Origin: PHBD01 sp964578535
GTDB lineage: Bacteria > Desulfobacterota > Syntrophia > Syntrophales > PHBD01
Direction of reading: 5' to 3'
Length of the DNA: 64,000 bases
Assembly (NCBI GenBank): GCA_964578535.1
Contig: CAZODI010000010.1
Coordinates: 1-64,000, forward strand
Part shown: positions 41,630 to 50,682 of the stretch, one piece after another
Layout of the letters: every line of letters begins with the position of its first letter
Numbering within the stretch: the first letter of the stretch is position 1
Program-made: the position numbers and the translations under genes
The notes under the pieces: model-generated
Told to the model about the DNA's origin: nothing
Databases searched by the model: none
Seen by the model: only the letters and a program-made list of their open reading frames with translations

Positions 41630-42940
41630 ATGAAAACCATCTCGCTCGGACTGATCGGTTTCGGCACGGTAGGTACCGGCGTAGTCCGGATCCTTCAGGA
41701 AAGCACGGATATGCTGTCCCGGAGGCTGGGAGCGAAGATCGTCCTGAAGAGGATCGCGGATCTGGACATGGATAGCCCCCGCGCCGTCTCCGTAACAAGA
41801 GACCTGCTGACGACCGACGCGGAAACGATCCTCTCCGATCCGGACATCGAAATCGTCATCGAACTGATGGGAGGATACGAACCGGCCCGCACGTTCATTC
41901 TGAAGGCGATCAAGAACGGCAAGCATGTCGTGACTGCCAACAAGGCGCTCCTGGCCACCCATGGGAACGAGATCTTCCGGGCCGCGGAAACCGCAAAAGT
42001 GGACATCGGCTTCGAGGCCAGCGTCGGCGGAACGATTCCCATCATCAAGACACTCAAGGAATCCCTCGTGGCAAACCGGATCCTGTCGATTCTGGGAATC
42101 ATGAACGGGACCTCCAATTACATTCTGACGAAAATGACCGACGAGGGAAAGGCCTTCGACGTCGTCCTCAAAGAGGCCCAGGCCCTCGGTTTCGCTGAGG
42201 CCGATCCGACGTTTGACATCGAGGGAATCGACACGGCGCACAAACTGGCGATCACCCTGTCTCTTGCCTACGGCAAACGGGTCAACCTCGATGATCTTTA
42301 CCGTGAGGGAATCACGAGGATCAGCGAGCAGGACATCGAGTTCGCACGGGAACTCGGTTACAGGATCAAGCTCCTGGCCATTGCCATACAGAGGGGGCAG
42401 GCCGTCGAGGCACGGATCCATCCGACCATGATTCCCTCGAATCACCTGCTGGCCAACGTAAACGGGAATTTCAACGCCTTCCACCTCGTGGGAGACGCGG
42501 CGGACTCGGTTTTCCTGTACGGTCAGGGTGCCGGCATGATGCCGACTGCCAGTGCGGTCATTGGAGACGTGGTCGACATCGCCCGGGAAATCCTGACGGG
42601 CACCTCGGGCAGGGTACCCCACCGGACCCTTGAAGAGGATCTCCTCGAAGACATTCGCCTGGTTCCCTTCGACGAGATGACGACGAACTATTACTTCCGC
42701 TTTACCGCCGCCGACCGTGCCGGTGTTCTCTCGAAGATCTCCGGGATCCTGGGCGAGAAAAACATCAGCATCGCGTCGGTCATCCAGAAGGGAAAGAAGC
42801 AGGGCGGGGCCGTACCGGTCGTGATGACCACCTACAAGGCCAGGGAAAAGGACGTACGGGAGGCTCTCAAGCATATCGACCAGCTCGACGTGGTCCATGG
42901 AGAGACGATCCTGATCCGGATTGAGGACGAGAACCTGTAA
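41630..42940 (+). CDS. hom: Homoserine dehydrogenase
   Basis: ATG 41630 is preferred over an ATG 12 codons upstream because GGAAGGGG precedes it and the Rossmann motif follows at once (LGLIGFGTVGTGVVRIL). The 436-residue protein has the NAD(P)-binding domain, the catalytic region (TANKALLATHG, GFEASVGGTIPIIKTL, GIMNGTSNYIL with the active-site Lys downstream) and a C-terminal ACT domain (about 355-435, VLSKISGILGEKNISIASV). The ACT domain implies feedback inhibition by threonine or a related product. It converts aspartate semialdehyde to homoserine. Its stop overlaps the next start by one base. Confidence 0.95.
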   Translation: MKTISLGLIGFGTVGTGVVRILQESTDMLSRRLGAKIVLKRIADLDMDSPRAVSVTRDLLTTDAETILSDPDIEIVIELMGGYEPARTFILKAIKNGKHVVTANKALLATHGNEIFRAAETAKVDIGFEASVGGTIPIIKTLKESLVANRILSILGIMNGTSNYILTKMTDEGKAFDVVLKEAQALGFAEADPTFDIEGIDTAHKLAITLSLAYGKRVNLDDLYREGITRISEQDIEFARELGYRIKLLAIAIQRGQAVEARIHPTMIPSNHLLANVNGNFNAFHLVGDAADSVFLYGQGAGMMPTASAVIGDVVDIAREILTGTSGRVPHRTLEEDLLEDIRLVPFDEMTTNYYFRFTAADRAGVLSKISGILGEKNISIASVIQKGKKQGGAVPVVMTTYKAREKDVREALKHIDQLDVVHGETILIRIEDENL

Positions 42941-44151
42941 TGAAATACGTCATTCTCCTCGGAGACGGCATGGCGGACCGACCCCTGGCCGAGCTGGGCG
43001 GTAAGACCCCCCTGCAAGCCGCCCGAACGCCGAACATGGACCGGATCGCCGGAACCGGGCTGGTCGGCCTCGTGGACACCATCCCGGAAGGTCTCCAGCC
43101 GGGAAGCGACGTGGCGAACCTGTCCGTTCTCGGCTATGACCCGCGCCTTGTCTACAGCGGCAGGGGACCCCTGGAAGCAGCCAACATGGGGGTTCGTCTC
43201 GATCCGGAAGACGTGGCGTTCCGCTGCAACCTCGTGACCCTCGGTGGGGACGGCCTGGACATAATGGACAGTTACAGTGCCGGCCACATCGGGACGGACG
43301 AGGCTGCGGAGATCATCGCCGACCTGCAACGGGCTCTGGGGAACGAGGAGTTCCGGTTCCACCCCGGCATCAGCTACCGGCACCTGCTGGTCTGGAAGGG
43401 GGGAAGCGCCTCTCTCATCACCACTCCTCCGCACGACATCACTGGACAAAACGCGACATCCCGCCTGCCGAAGGGAGACCGGGAAGAGGCCGTACTGCGC
43501 CTGATTCGGAACGCGGCACCTGTCCTGAAAGACCATCCTGTCAACCGGCGGCGGATTGCCAACGGGAAAAAACCCGCCAACAGCATCTGGCCGTGGGGCC
43601 AGGGGCATGCCCCCCTCATCGTACCGCTCACAGAGACATACGGCCTCCGTGGGGGGATGATCTCGGCTGTGGACCTGCTCAACGGCATGGGGGTTTATGC
43701 GGGCCTTAAAGTCATCCGGGTCGAAGGAGCCACAGGGTTCACCGACACGAACTACATCGGCAAGGCGGAAAAAGCACTCGATGCCTTGAAAGAGATGGAC
43801 TTCATCTTTGTTCACGTGGAGGCCCCCGACGAGATGGGCCACGCGGGAGACATTGAAGGAAAAATCAAGGCCATTGAGGATTTCGATGAAAAGGTCGTCG
43901 GGACGGTTCTGAGGGGGCTGGAGACACTGAAACCCTATCGGGTAATGGTGTTGAGCGATCATCCGACGCCGATCTCCATCCGCACCCATTCGTCCGAACC
44001 GAGCCCCTTCGCGGTCCTTTCCTCTGTGAGCGACGAGAATCCGTGCCAGGGCGCCTCCTACTCGGAGTCGGAGGGGAAAAAATCGGGGATTCTGCTGTCT
44101 CCTGGTCACCATCTGATGGAGCGGTTCATCCGGGGGCGGCTCCATGCCTAA
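42940..44151 (+). CDS. ApgM-like enzyme, proposed homoserine kinase
   Basis: The 403-residue protein belongs to the cofactor-independent phosphoglycerate mutase (archaeal ApgM) family in the alkaline-phosphatase superfamily. Metal-binding residues appear in ILLGDGMADRP (Asp), PGSDVANLSVLGYDP (Ser nucleophile region), HVEAPDEMGHAGD and LSDHPTP. The ATG overlaps the hom stop (TAATG), so the pair is co-translated. Homologues beside hom in genomes without thrB have been described as a 'proposed homoserine kinase' subfamily, and the pairing here supports that. Plain phosphoglycerate mutase activity remains the alternative. Confidence 0.85.
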   Translation: MKYVILLGDGMADRPLAELGGKTPLQAARTPNMDRIAGTGLVGLVDTIPEGLQPGSDVANLSVLGYDPRLVYSGRGPLEAANMGVRLDPEDVAFRCNLVTLGGDGLDIMDSYSAGHIGTDEAAEIIADLQRALGNEEFRFHPGISYRHLLVWKGGSASLITTPPHDITGQNATSRLPKGDREEAVLRLIRNAAPVLKDHPVNRRRIANGKKPANSIWPWGQGHAPLIVPLTETYGLRGGMISAVDLLNGMGVYAGLKVIRVEGATGFTDTNYIGKAEKALDALKEMDFIFVHVEAPDEMGHAGDIEGKIKAIEDFDEKVVGTVLRGLETLKPYRVMVLSDHPTPISIRTHSSEPSPFAVLSSVSDENPCQGASYSESEGKKSGILLSPGHHLMERFIRGRLHA

Positions 44152-44578
44152 GCATCGCGTCCAGGTCCGGGTGATCTACGCGGACACGGATGCCATGGGG
44201 ATTGTCTATCACACGAACTATATCCGCTGGTTTGAAGTCGGGCGGACGGAGTTGCTCCGCGACATGGGCATCAGCCATGAGCGGATGGCGGGAGAACCGT
44301 TTCTTCTTCCCCTGACCCGCGTCTATTGCCACTATTTCGTCCCCGCCCGGATCGACCAACTGCTGACGGTAGAAACGGAAATCGCTTATCTCAAACGTGC
44401 AAGTATCAAGTTTCACTACGAAATCTGGGATGCAAACCGGGACGTGAACATGGTGGAGGGATACTCGGTTCATGCCTGCACCGACCGGAGCGGGCGAATT
44501 GTACGGCTGCCCGATTTCTGTGTCCGTCAGGTTCTTCATCATGAACCGCAACTGAAAGGAGAAAGGAATGGCAGATAA
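44144..44578 (+). CDS. ybgC: YbgC-like acyl-CoA thioesterase
   Basis: The 144-residue hot-dog-fold protein has the 4HBT/YbgC signature near the N-terminus (YADTDAMGIVYHTNYIRWFE). It contains the catalytic Asp (YADTDAMG) and the His-Asn pair. ASIKFHYEIWDANRD forms a later strand. YbgC-type enzymes hydrolyse short or long acyl-CoA and, in proteobacteria, sit near the Tol-Pal envelope genes. Here it overlaps the preceding gene by eight bases and the next by eleven, inside the hom operon. The substrate is unknown. Confidence 0.88.
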   Translation: MPKHRVQVRVIYADTDAMGIVYHTNYIRWFEVGRTELLRDMGISHERMAGEPFLLPLTRVYCHYFVPARIDQLLTVETEIAYLKRASIKFHYEIWDANRDVNMVEGYSVHACTDRSGRIVRLPDFCVRQVLHHEPQLKGERNGR

Positions 44579-45239
44579 GAACCAGGAACTGGATCTGAAA
44601 GGGCCGGATCGCTTCCAGGCCCTGATCATGGACATAACCCGGTATGTTTCGGAAAACAAAAAACAATTCTATATCGGCGTGGTGGCGGTGGTGGTCGTCG
44701 TTCTGGCGGCCAGCGGATGGTTTCTCTATCGATGGCAGGACGAAAAGAGCGCTTCCGCACTGTATGCACAGGCCATGAACAAGGCCCAGGGCGAGCAGGT
44801 TCAGCCGGCGGATATCGTCAAGGCTTTTCAAGAAGTCGTGACCCGGCATCCTTCAAGCGAAGCGGCTGCCCTGGCGTCGTTCCGGCTGGGCAACATCCAT
44901 TACCTCCTGAAGGACTACGATGCCTCCTTAAAGGCTTATCAGGCCTTTCTCTCCCATGCCCCGGCACGGAGCGACCTCACAACGCTGGCCTATACGGGGG
45001 AGGGTTACTGCTACGAGACAAAGGGGGATTTCAAGAGCGCCCTCTCTTCCTTTGAAAAGGCCGAAAAATCGACAGGCGGTACCCACTTCGAGTCCATGAC
45101 ACTGCGAAACGTTGCGCGGATCCACGAGTCGCTGAACGATCCGGCGAAGGCACTGGACTACTATAAGAAAGCCCTGGGAAAGAGCAACGATCCCTTTGTC
45201 GAAAGCCTCATCAAGGTAAAAATCGCCACACTGGGGTAG
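44568..45239 (+). CDS. Membrane-anchored TPR protein (YfgM-like)
   Basis: The 223-residue protein has a cytoplasmic N-terminus, one membrane helix (about 34-56, FYIGVVAVVVVVLAASGWFLY) and a TPR domain to the end. Repeat sequences include AAALASFRLGNIHYLLKDYDAS, TLAYTGEGYCYETKGDF and TLRNVARIHESLNDPAKALDY. The layout is that of YfgM-type proteins, which associate with the SecYEG translocon and periplasmic chaperones. The start (AAAGGAGAAAGGA before ATG) overlaps the thioesterase gene. It ends 23 bases before the glycosyltransferase gene that begins the surface-glycan operon. Confidence 0.83.
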   Translation: MADKNQELDLKGPDRFQALIMDITRYVSENKKQFYIGVVAVVVVVLAASGWFLYRWQDEKSASALYAQAMNKAQGEQVQPADIVKAFQEVVTRHPSSEAAALASFRLGNIHYLLKDYDASLKAYQAFLSHAPARSDLTTLAYTGEGYCYETKGDFKSALSSFEKAEKSTGGTHFESMTLRNVARIHESLNDPAKALDYYKKALGKSNDPFVESLIKVKIATLG

Positions 45240-45262
45240 GACGATCCCCAATCCGATCCATC

Positions 45263-46699
45263 ATGCCGAGTCTATCCACTCTGCAGGCCGTACCGGGATT
45301 CCTCCAAAACGAGAATTTCCGGAACCGCCTGATCCTCAGCATTGTCATCGCGATTCTGGCGGTCCAGGTCTGGGCCGCCCTGATCAATATCCATTTTGGA
45401 ATCGACAGCATCCAGATGATGTCCGTTTTCGAATCGGATGAAACGGCGGCCGTCCTCAGAACCCAGAAGAACATTGCGGAGGGAGACGTCTCTCCCGACG
45501 GGATGTTTCAGTACGGCTTCCTCTTCAACACATTGGCCTATTGGAGCGCTCGATTCTTCAAGCTTCTTGGTTACAGCAGGGACACGACTGTCGCTTTCAT
45601 AGCCATCAATTACCGCCTGCTCACTGTTTTTTCATTCATCCTGCTCCTTTTTTTCTTTCAGCGCCTGTCTCTCCTTATCGTCAAATCCCGTGAGCTTTCA
45701 TGGCTCAGCGTCCTTCTGCTCGCTTCCGTTCAGCAGATCTATTACTGGTCCCAGACCATCCACCCCGACATCACACAGACGCTCCTGATCGTGGCCGCCG
45801 CCTGGGCCGCCCTTAGAAAGCACACGTTCCGAAATGCATTCCTGGGGGCCTTTCTTGCCGGCATGGCCTTCGGAACGAAGTACGGCGGGATTTTCATCCT
45901 TCCGTTTCTCTTCGTTCCGGCCCTGCTGAACGACCGTCCGGACCGTTCCCTGAAGGAAAAACTCCGCAGCAAAGCCCCTCTTTTTCTTACCTGTTTTCTG
46001 CTGGGCTGGCTTATTTTCAACCCCTACGTCATTTTCAATTTTATTCANNNNNNNNNNNNNNNNNNNNNNNNNNNNNNNNNNNNNNNNNNNNNNNNNNNNN
46101 NNNNNNNNNNNNNNNNNNNNNNNNNNNNNNNNNNNNNNNNNNNNNNNTTTCTCGTTCTCCTTTCTATCAGCGGCTGGTCGATCCCGGCCCGTCGGATGAA
46201 AGAACGGGGAAGGGCGATCCTTTCATTGATCCTGCTCTTTATGATCATACCAGCCAACCTGAACGCCGTGCACTCCATGGCATTCTGCTCGAACAAGGAA
46301 TCGGACGGCCGTCTTGCTGCAGGACGCTTCCTGGAGGAGCGTTACTCTCCAGAATCACGAATCCTGGCAGACTTCTACGCCTACGTTCCGCCACGTTTCA
46401 AAAACACCCGGGTGGAATGGGGAATCACGAGCGAGTCGATCCTGCAGGATAATCCCCGCATCCTTCTCTTCAGCAGGGCCATGACAGGACGCTTGATCTG
46501 GAAATCGCCGGGAACGTCGTTTCAGGAGAGGTCATTTTTTACAAACCCGTCCTATCCTGAAGCAGAACGGAACGCCGCAAGAGAGACATTCTCCATGCTG
46601 TTTGGGAATCCACCAGGACCGTATCATCCGGTTTATGAGGATGACCACAGTTTGATCCTGGAACGGCAAAGCGACCCTGGTGGGAAAAGGCAACCATGA
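45263..46699 (+). CDS. GT39-type membrane glycosyltransferase, interrupted by an assembly gap
   Basis: Both ends of the gene are visible, but 100 N at 46048-46147 replace an unknown length of sequence. The first 260 residues have a signal anchor and five or more membrane helices of the dolichol-phosphate-mannosyltransferase type. The luminal acidic motif FESDEAAVL-like segment (MMSVFESDETAAVLR) corresponds to the catalytic Asp region of GT39/ArnT. After the gap come one or two helices and a soluble C-terminal domain. It likely transfers a lipid-linked sugar onto a surface glycan or lipid. That the frame continues across the gap is accidental. Its stop overlaps the next gene by four bases. Confidence 0.72.
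   Translation: MPSLSTLQAVPGFLQNENFRNRLILSIVIAILAVQVWAALINIHFGIDSIQMMSVFESDETAAVLRTQKNIAEGDVSPDGMFQYGFLFNTLAYWSARFFKLLGYSRDTTVAFIAINYRLLTVFSFILLLFFFQRLSLLIVKSRELSWLSVLLLASVQQIYYWSQTIHPDITQTLLIVAAAWAALRKHTFRNAFLGAFLAGMAFGTKYGGIFILPFLFVPALLNDRPDRSLKEKLRSKAPLFLTCFLLGWLIFNPYVIFNFIXXXXXXXXXXXXXXXXXXXXXXXXXXXXXXXXXXFLVLLSISGWSIPARRMKERGRAILSLILLFMIIPANLNAVHSMAFCSNKESDGRLAAGRFLEERYSPESRILADFYAYVPPRFKNTRVEWGITSESILQDNPRILLFSRAMTGRLIWKSPGTSFQERSFFTNPSYPEAERNAARETFSMLFGNPPGPYHPVYEDDHSLILERQSDPGGKRQP
46048..46147. other. Assembly gap (100 N)
   Basis: Exactly 100 N replace sequence within the membrane glycosyltransferase gene. The round number suggests a scaffold gap of unknown true size. Confidence 0.95.
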
Positions 46700-48168
46700 T
46701 GAACCCTACCAACAGGCAGAATACAACACGGCAAGACGAGCAGGCCGGCAGCCGCTTTTCGGAAAGCAGGTCCTCCCACTGGGACAGGATTGCCCGAACG
46801 GGCAATTCGGGACGCTCGTGGGGAAGGTCTTATCGACTTCGTCTTTCGGAGATTTATCGCTTCCTGATCCCTCCCGGGTCCAGAGTCTTGGAACTGGGCT
46901 GCGGCCGTGGAGATCTTCTGGCGTCTGTCCTGCCTTCCCGCGGGGTGGGAATTGATTTCTCCGCTGCCATGATCGAACAAGGGAGACAACTCCATCCGGA
47001 ACTCCACTTTGTCTGCGAAGACGCCCACAGCCTGAAGCTGGATGAGGTCTTCGATTTCATCATCATTTCCGATCTTTTGAATGATCTGTGGGACGTACAG
47101 CAGGTCCTCGAAAGCATCCGGCCGAACTGCCACCCCCGAACGCGGATCGTGATCAACCTTTACAGCCATCTCTGGGAGAAACCGCTCGCACTTGCCCAGA
47201 AACGGGGAATGGCAACCCCGACTCTTCCCCAGAACTGGCTGACCGTGGAAGATGTGGCCAACCTGCTGTACCTGACCGGTTTCGAACAGATCCGCTCCTG
47301 GCCGGAAATCCTGTTGCCGGCTCGCATCCCCCTGCTTTCCTCGCTCCTGAACCGCTATGCCGTCAGGCTCTGGCCTTTCCGTTGGTTTGCCCTCACGAAT
47401 TTCATTGTGGCGCGTCCGAGTCCGAAACCGGCTGCGGAAGATAGGCCGCTTCCGCTGGTTTCAGTTCTCGTTCCTGCCAGGAACGAAGCGGGAAACATCC
47501 CCCGGATCTTTGCACAGGTGCCGGAAATGGGCCGGGGCACCGAACTCGTGTTCGTGGAGGGCCATTCCCAGGATGGAACCTACGAGGCGATCGAGAAGTA
47601 CATCGCAGAACACCCGGAGCGCCGCTGTCTCCTTTTCCGGCAGACCGGAAAAGGAAAGGGCGATGCCGTCCGCCTCGGTTTTTCCAGGGCAACGGGCGAT
47701 GTCCTGATGATCCTGGATGCAGACTTGACGGTTCCACCGGAGGATCTGCCCCGTTTCCTCGCCGCCCTGACCTCGGGAAAAGCGGAATTCGTCAATGGAG
47801 TTCGACTTGTCTACCCCATGGAGGACAGGGCGATGCGGTTTTTCAACCTCCTGGGAAACAAATTCTTCAGCATGGCCTTTTCGTGGCTTCTTGGACAGCC
47901 CATCAAGGACACCCTCTGTGGAACCAAGGTTCTATGGCAGGAGGATTACCGGCATATTGAAGATAATCGATCTTATTTCGGTGACTTCGATCCGTTTGGG
48001 GATTTCGACCTGATTTTCGGAGCGGCGAAGTTGAACCTGAAGATCGTCGATCTGCCGGTGCGATATCGCGAACGGACCTACGGCAGCACCCAGATTCAGC
48101 GCTGGAGCCACGGCTGGCTTCTGCTGAAAATGGTGGCGTTTGCCGCCCGAAGAATCAAATTCATCTGA
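46696..48168 (+). CDS. Methyltransferase-glycosyltransferase (GT2) fusion
   Basis: The 490-residue protein joins two domains. Residues 40-235 are a class I SAM-dependent methyltransferase (VLELGCGRGDLLASV for SAM binding). Residues 250-490 are a GT2 of the dolichyl-phosphate-sugar synthase type (VSVLVPARNEAGNIPRIF, LDADLTVPPEDL, VNGVRLVYPMEDRAM, DLPVRYRERTYGST). The GT2 lacks membrane helices, although its last helix may be amphipathic. It probably makes a polyprenyl-linked sugar for the GT39-like enzyme encoded just upstream, with which it overlaps by four bases. The role of the fused methyltransferase is unknown. Confidence 0.87.
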   Translation: MMNPTNRQNTTRQDEQAGSRFSESRSSHWDRIARTGNSGRSWGRSYRLRLSEIYRFLIPPGSRVLELGCGRGDLLASVLPSRGVGIDFSAAMIEQGRQLHPELHFVCEDAHSLKLDEVFDFIIISDLLNDLWDVQQVLESIRPNCHPRTRIVINLYSHLWEKPLALAQKRGMATPTLPQNWLTVEDVANLLYLTGFEQIRSWPEILLPARIPLLSSLLNRYAVRLWPFRWFALTNFIVARPSPKPAAEDRPLPLVSVLVPARNEAGNIPRIFAQVPEMGRGTELVFVEGHSQDGTYEAIEKYIAEHPERRCLLFRQTGKGKGDAVRLGFSRATGDVLMILDADLTVPPEDLPRFLAALTSGKAEFVNGVRLVYPMEDRAMRFFNLLGNKFFSMAFSWLLGQPIKDTLCGTKVLWQEDYRHIEDNRSYFGDFDPFGDFDLIFGAAKLNLKIVDLPVRYRERTYGSTQIQRWSHGWLLLKMVAFAARRIKFI

Positions 48169-48182
48169 TTGCGGCATGCCGG

Positions 48183-48980
48183 ATGATCAAGAAACTATTA
48201 TACCATCCCCTGGCTCGCGGACTGGATATCGACGATCCGGCCATGACGGAGGTCCGGCGGCGGATCATCCGGGAGAAACCGTTCCTGAGCCGTCTATACC
48301 GTGAATGGTATGAAAGCATCCGGGAAAGGCTCCCGGACATCAAAGGCGAGGTCGTCGAGCTGGGATCGGGGGCAGGTTATCTGGAGGAGGTGGTTCCCGG
48401 TGTTGTAAAGTCGGAAATCCTTCCTTGTTCTCATGTTCACATTGTCCTGGATGGATGCTCCCTGCCATTCGGCGCAGCCTCCCTTCGCGCACTGGTCATG
48501 ACGGATGTTTTTCATCATATTCCCCGTCCTCAGTCCTTTCTCCGCGAGGCCATCCGTTGCCTTCGCCCCGGCGGTTCGGTGATCATGATCGAACCCTGGC
48601 TGACTCCCTGTTCACAGTTTGTTTTCAGGTACCTCCACCATGAACCCTTCCAGCCGGAGGCAAAATCGTGGGAATTTCCGTCTGAGGGTCCCCTGTCGGG
48701 AGCCAACTCGGCTCTTCCCTGGATTGTCTTCAGCCGGGACAAGGGCCGCTTCCAAACGGAATTTCCGGAACTACGGATTGAGGCTATCGAGCCGATAATG
48801 CCCCTTCGCTACCTTCTGTCCGGGGGCGTTTCCCTGAGAAGTCTCCAGCCGGGTTGGACGTTTCCACTGTGGTGTTTTGTGGAGGGAGTTTGTAAGCCGA
48901 TCTGGCCGGTCATGGCCATGTTTGCCCGGATCATCCTCCGGCGGGTCGATGGGAAAAAGACCGGGACAGGAGAAAGATGA
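48183..48980 (+). CDS. SAM-dependent methyltransferase
   Basis: The 265-residue protein has a class I methyltransferase core. The glycine motif EVVELGSGAGYLEEVVP binds SAM, ALVMTDVFHHIPRP is the motif-4 region, and LRPGGSVIMIEPW is motif 5. The N-terminal 50 residues are a helical cap (RRRIIREKPFLSRLYREW). It lies 14 bases after the fusion gene and overlaps the acyltransferase gene by four bases. It may methylate a glycan or a lipid-linked intermediate of this surface cluster. The substrate is not predictable from sequence. Confidence 0.86.
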   Translation: MIKKLLYHPLARGLDIDDPAMTEVRRRIIREKPFLSRLYREWYESIRERLPDIKGEVVELGSGAGYLEEVVPGVVKSEILPCSHVHIVLDGCSLPFGAASLRALVMTDVFHHIPRPQSFLREAIRCLRPGGSVIMIEPWLTPCSQFVFRYLHHEPFQPEAKSWEFPSEGPLSGANSALPWIVFSRDKGRFQTEFPELRIEAIEPIMPLRYLLSGGVSLRSLQPGWTFPLWCFVEGVCKPIWPVMAMFARIILRRVDGKKTGTGER

Positions 48981-49558
48981 TGGAAAAGAGCAGCAATCCA
49001 ATCAGCCGGTTTCTGAAAAAATACGGTTCTCATGCGTTTCACCTCTGGTGCGAGGAATACGCAGGCTGGCTGACCCGCAACCTGCCTTCCCTGGAGGGGA
49101 TGGCCGTCCGTTATGCCCTCTATCGCCTCCTGTTCAAGAGACTGCCATCCTTTCCCCTGATCTACCCGGGGGTGTACTTCACCCACACATACGGTATCTC
49201 TGCAGGAAAGCGGTTTTCCGTGAACACGGGTGCACTGCTTGACGGAAGGGGAGGCATTACGATCGGTGATGGAGTCATGATCGGCCCCTTCGCCGTCATC
49301 GTCTCTTCAGAGCATGATCTCAGCCGGTCTGAGATGCCGATGACGACCATGGACCATGTTCTTTCACCGGTCACGATTGGGGATGATGTCTGGATAGGCG
49401 CCCATGCCGTGATTCTCAAGGGGGTAAGCATCGGCCGCGGTGCCGTCGTGGCCGCGGGAGCAGTCGTTTCTTCCGATGTGGAACCCTGGACGGTGGTTGC
49501 CGGGATGCCGGCAAAAACGATCCAGAGGAGAATATCCGCCAAGGAGGTATCGGAATGA
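48977..49558 (+). CDS. Hexapeptide-repeat O-acetyltransferase
   Basis: The last 120 residues form a left-handed beta helix with hexapeptide repeats (GGITIGDGVMIGPFAVIVSS, VTIGDDVWIGAHAVILKG, VSIGRGAVVAAGAVVSS). The closing loop ends VVAGMPAKTI. The EHDL segment (about residue 112) holds the likely catalytic His, as in maltose/galactoside O-acetyltransferases. The N-terminal 70 residues are helical and may bind the acceptor. It should acetylate a sugar hydroxyl of the glycan assembled by neighbouring genes. It overlaps both neighbours by four bases. Confidence 0.88.
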   Translation: MMEKSSNPISRFLKKYGSHAFHLWCEEYAGWLTRNLPSLEGMAVRYALYRLLFKRLPSFPLIYPGVYFTHTYGISAGKRFSVNTGALLDGRGGITIGDGVMIGPFAVIVSSEHDLSRSEMPMTTMDHVLSPVTIGDDVWIGAHAVILKGVSIGRGAVVAAGAVVSSDVEPWTVVAGMPAKTIQRRISAKEVSE

Positions 49559-50682
49559 CGGGGGATCTGAATGGGGACGGGAAAAGGGGCACATCTGCGC
49601 CCTCTTCCGGAAACCGATTGCGGGAAGGCATTCAAAATGGATTCCTTCTTGTCGTGACACTTGTCTTGGGCTTGATCCTGATCGACTGGCTCAGCACCTT
49701 TTTCATCGACAGCCGATCCCCCTTTGAACGCATATTCCCGGTAGAGCAGACAAGGCACCCGGAGCCTTTCATCATGTTCAAGGGAACGCCGGGCGGAGGT
49801 CACAACGATCTCGGATACCGTGGAAAATCTCCAACCCAGGCGCGGCCCGGCAGTTATCGCATCTTCTTTCTCGGGGGATCCACAGCCTATGACGGGGAGC
49901 CTCCCATTGCCGAGCTGGTCGAAAAACGCTTCCATGAAATGGGTGCGAAAAATGTGGAAGTGTTCAATTTCGGCGTGGTCAGCTCCAATTCCGGAATGGA
50001 GCTGGCCCGCGTCGTCTACGAAATTCTTGATTACAAGCCCGACTACGTCATTATTTTCAATGGCGGCAACGATCTCATCTCTCCCCTCGGCTGGGATCCG
50101 CGTCCCGGTTATCCATTTAACTTCATGGCCTATGAAAAAAATCCCCTGATGGAGACACGCCGGCAGTACAGCCTCGCGAAATCCATCGCCTTGGGGAGCA
50201 ACCTGTTCCGGATCGCCGCCGGCCGCTATCCGTCCCTTAACGAATGGCTCCTGGGTCAGGAAGAACTGCGGAAAAGGGTCGGGTTCGAGACCGCCCCCTG
50301 GAAAGAAAAGATCACCGCTACCTACCTGGGAAACGCCATGAAGGCCCAGACGGCCCTCTCGGGCGCCGACGCCCGCTTCGCCGTCTTCTTCCAGCCCCTG
50401 ATCTATTACAAGGACCACCTGGGGGCGAAGGAAAAACCCCTCTGTGCGGAACAGGGCCGGCCTTATTACGAAGAAATGAGGGCAAGGGTGCAGTCTATGC
50501 GCCAGGAACGCTTTCCCAGCCTGAATTTCTTTGATGTCAGCGACATTTATGATACAGAGCGGGGCGACGTTTTTACGGATATTATTCACACAACCCAGGA
50601 AGGGCGAACGGCCATGGCCGTCACGATCTGTGACCGGATCGCGGCCGATGCTCTCAGGGACATGAAAAGGAAAGGCAAATGA
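49555..50682 (+). CDS. SGNH/GDSL hydrolase anchored in the membrane
   Basis: A membrane helix (about 25-42, FLLVVTLVLGLILIDWLSTF) precedes an SGNH hydrolase domain. Block I is FFLGGSTAYDG (nucleophile Ser), block III is IFNGGNDLIS (oxyanion Asn), and the catalytic pair is in VFTDIIHTTQEG (Asp and His). The 375-residue product faces the periplasm. With the neighbouring O-acetyltransferase it may add and remove acetyl groups on one glycan; SGNH enzymes can also act as transferases. It overlaps the upstream acyltransferase and the downstream iorA by four bases each. Confidence 0.87.
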   Translation: MTGDLNGDGKRGTSAPSSGNRLREGIQNGFLLVVTLVLGLILIDWLSTFFIDSRSPFERIFPVEQTRHPEPFIMFKGTPGGGHNDLGYRGKSPTQARPGSYRIFFLGGSTAYDGEPPIAELVEKRFHEMGAKNVEVFNFGVVSSNSGMELARVVYEILDYKPDYVIIFNGGNDLISPLGWDPRPGYPFNFMAYEKNPLMETRRQYSLAKSIALGSNLFRIAAGRYPSLNEWLLGQEELRKRVGFETAPWKEKITATYLGNAMKAQTALSGADARFAVFFQPLIYYKDHLGAKEKPLCAEQGRPYYEEMRARVQSMRQERFPSLNFFDVSDIYDTERGDVFTDIIHTTQEGRTAMAVTICDRIAADALRDMKRKGK

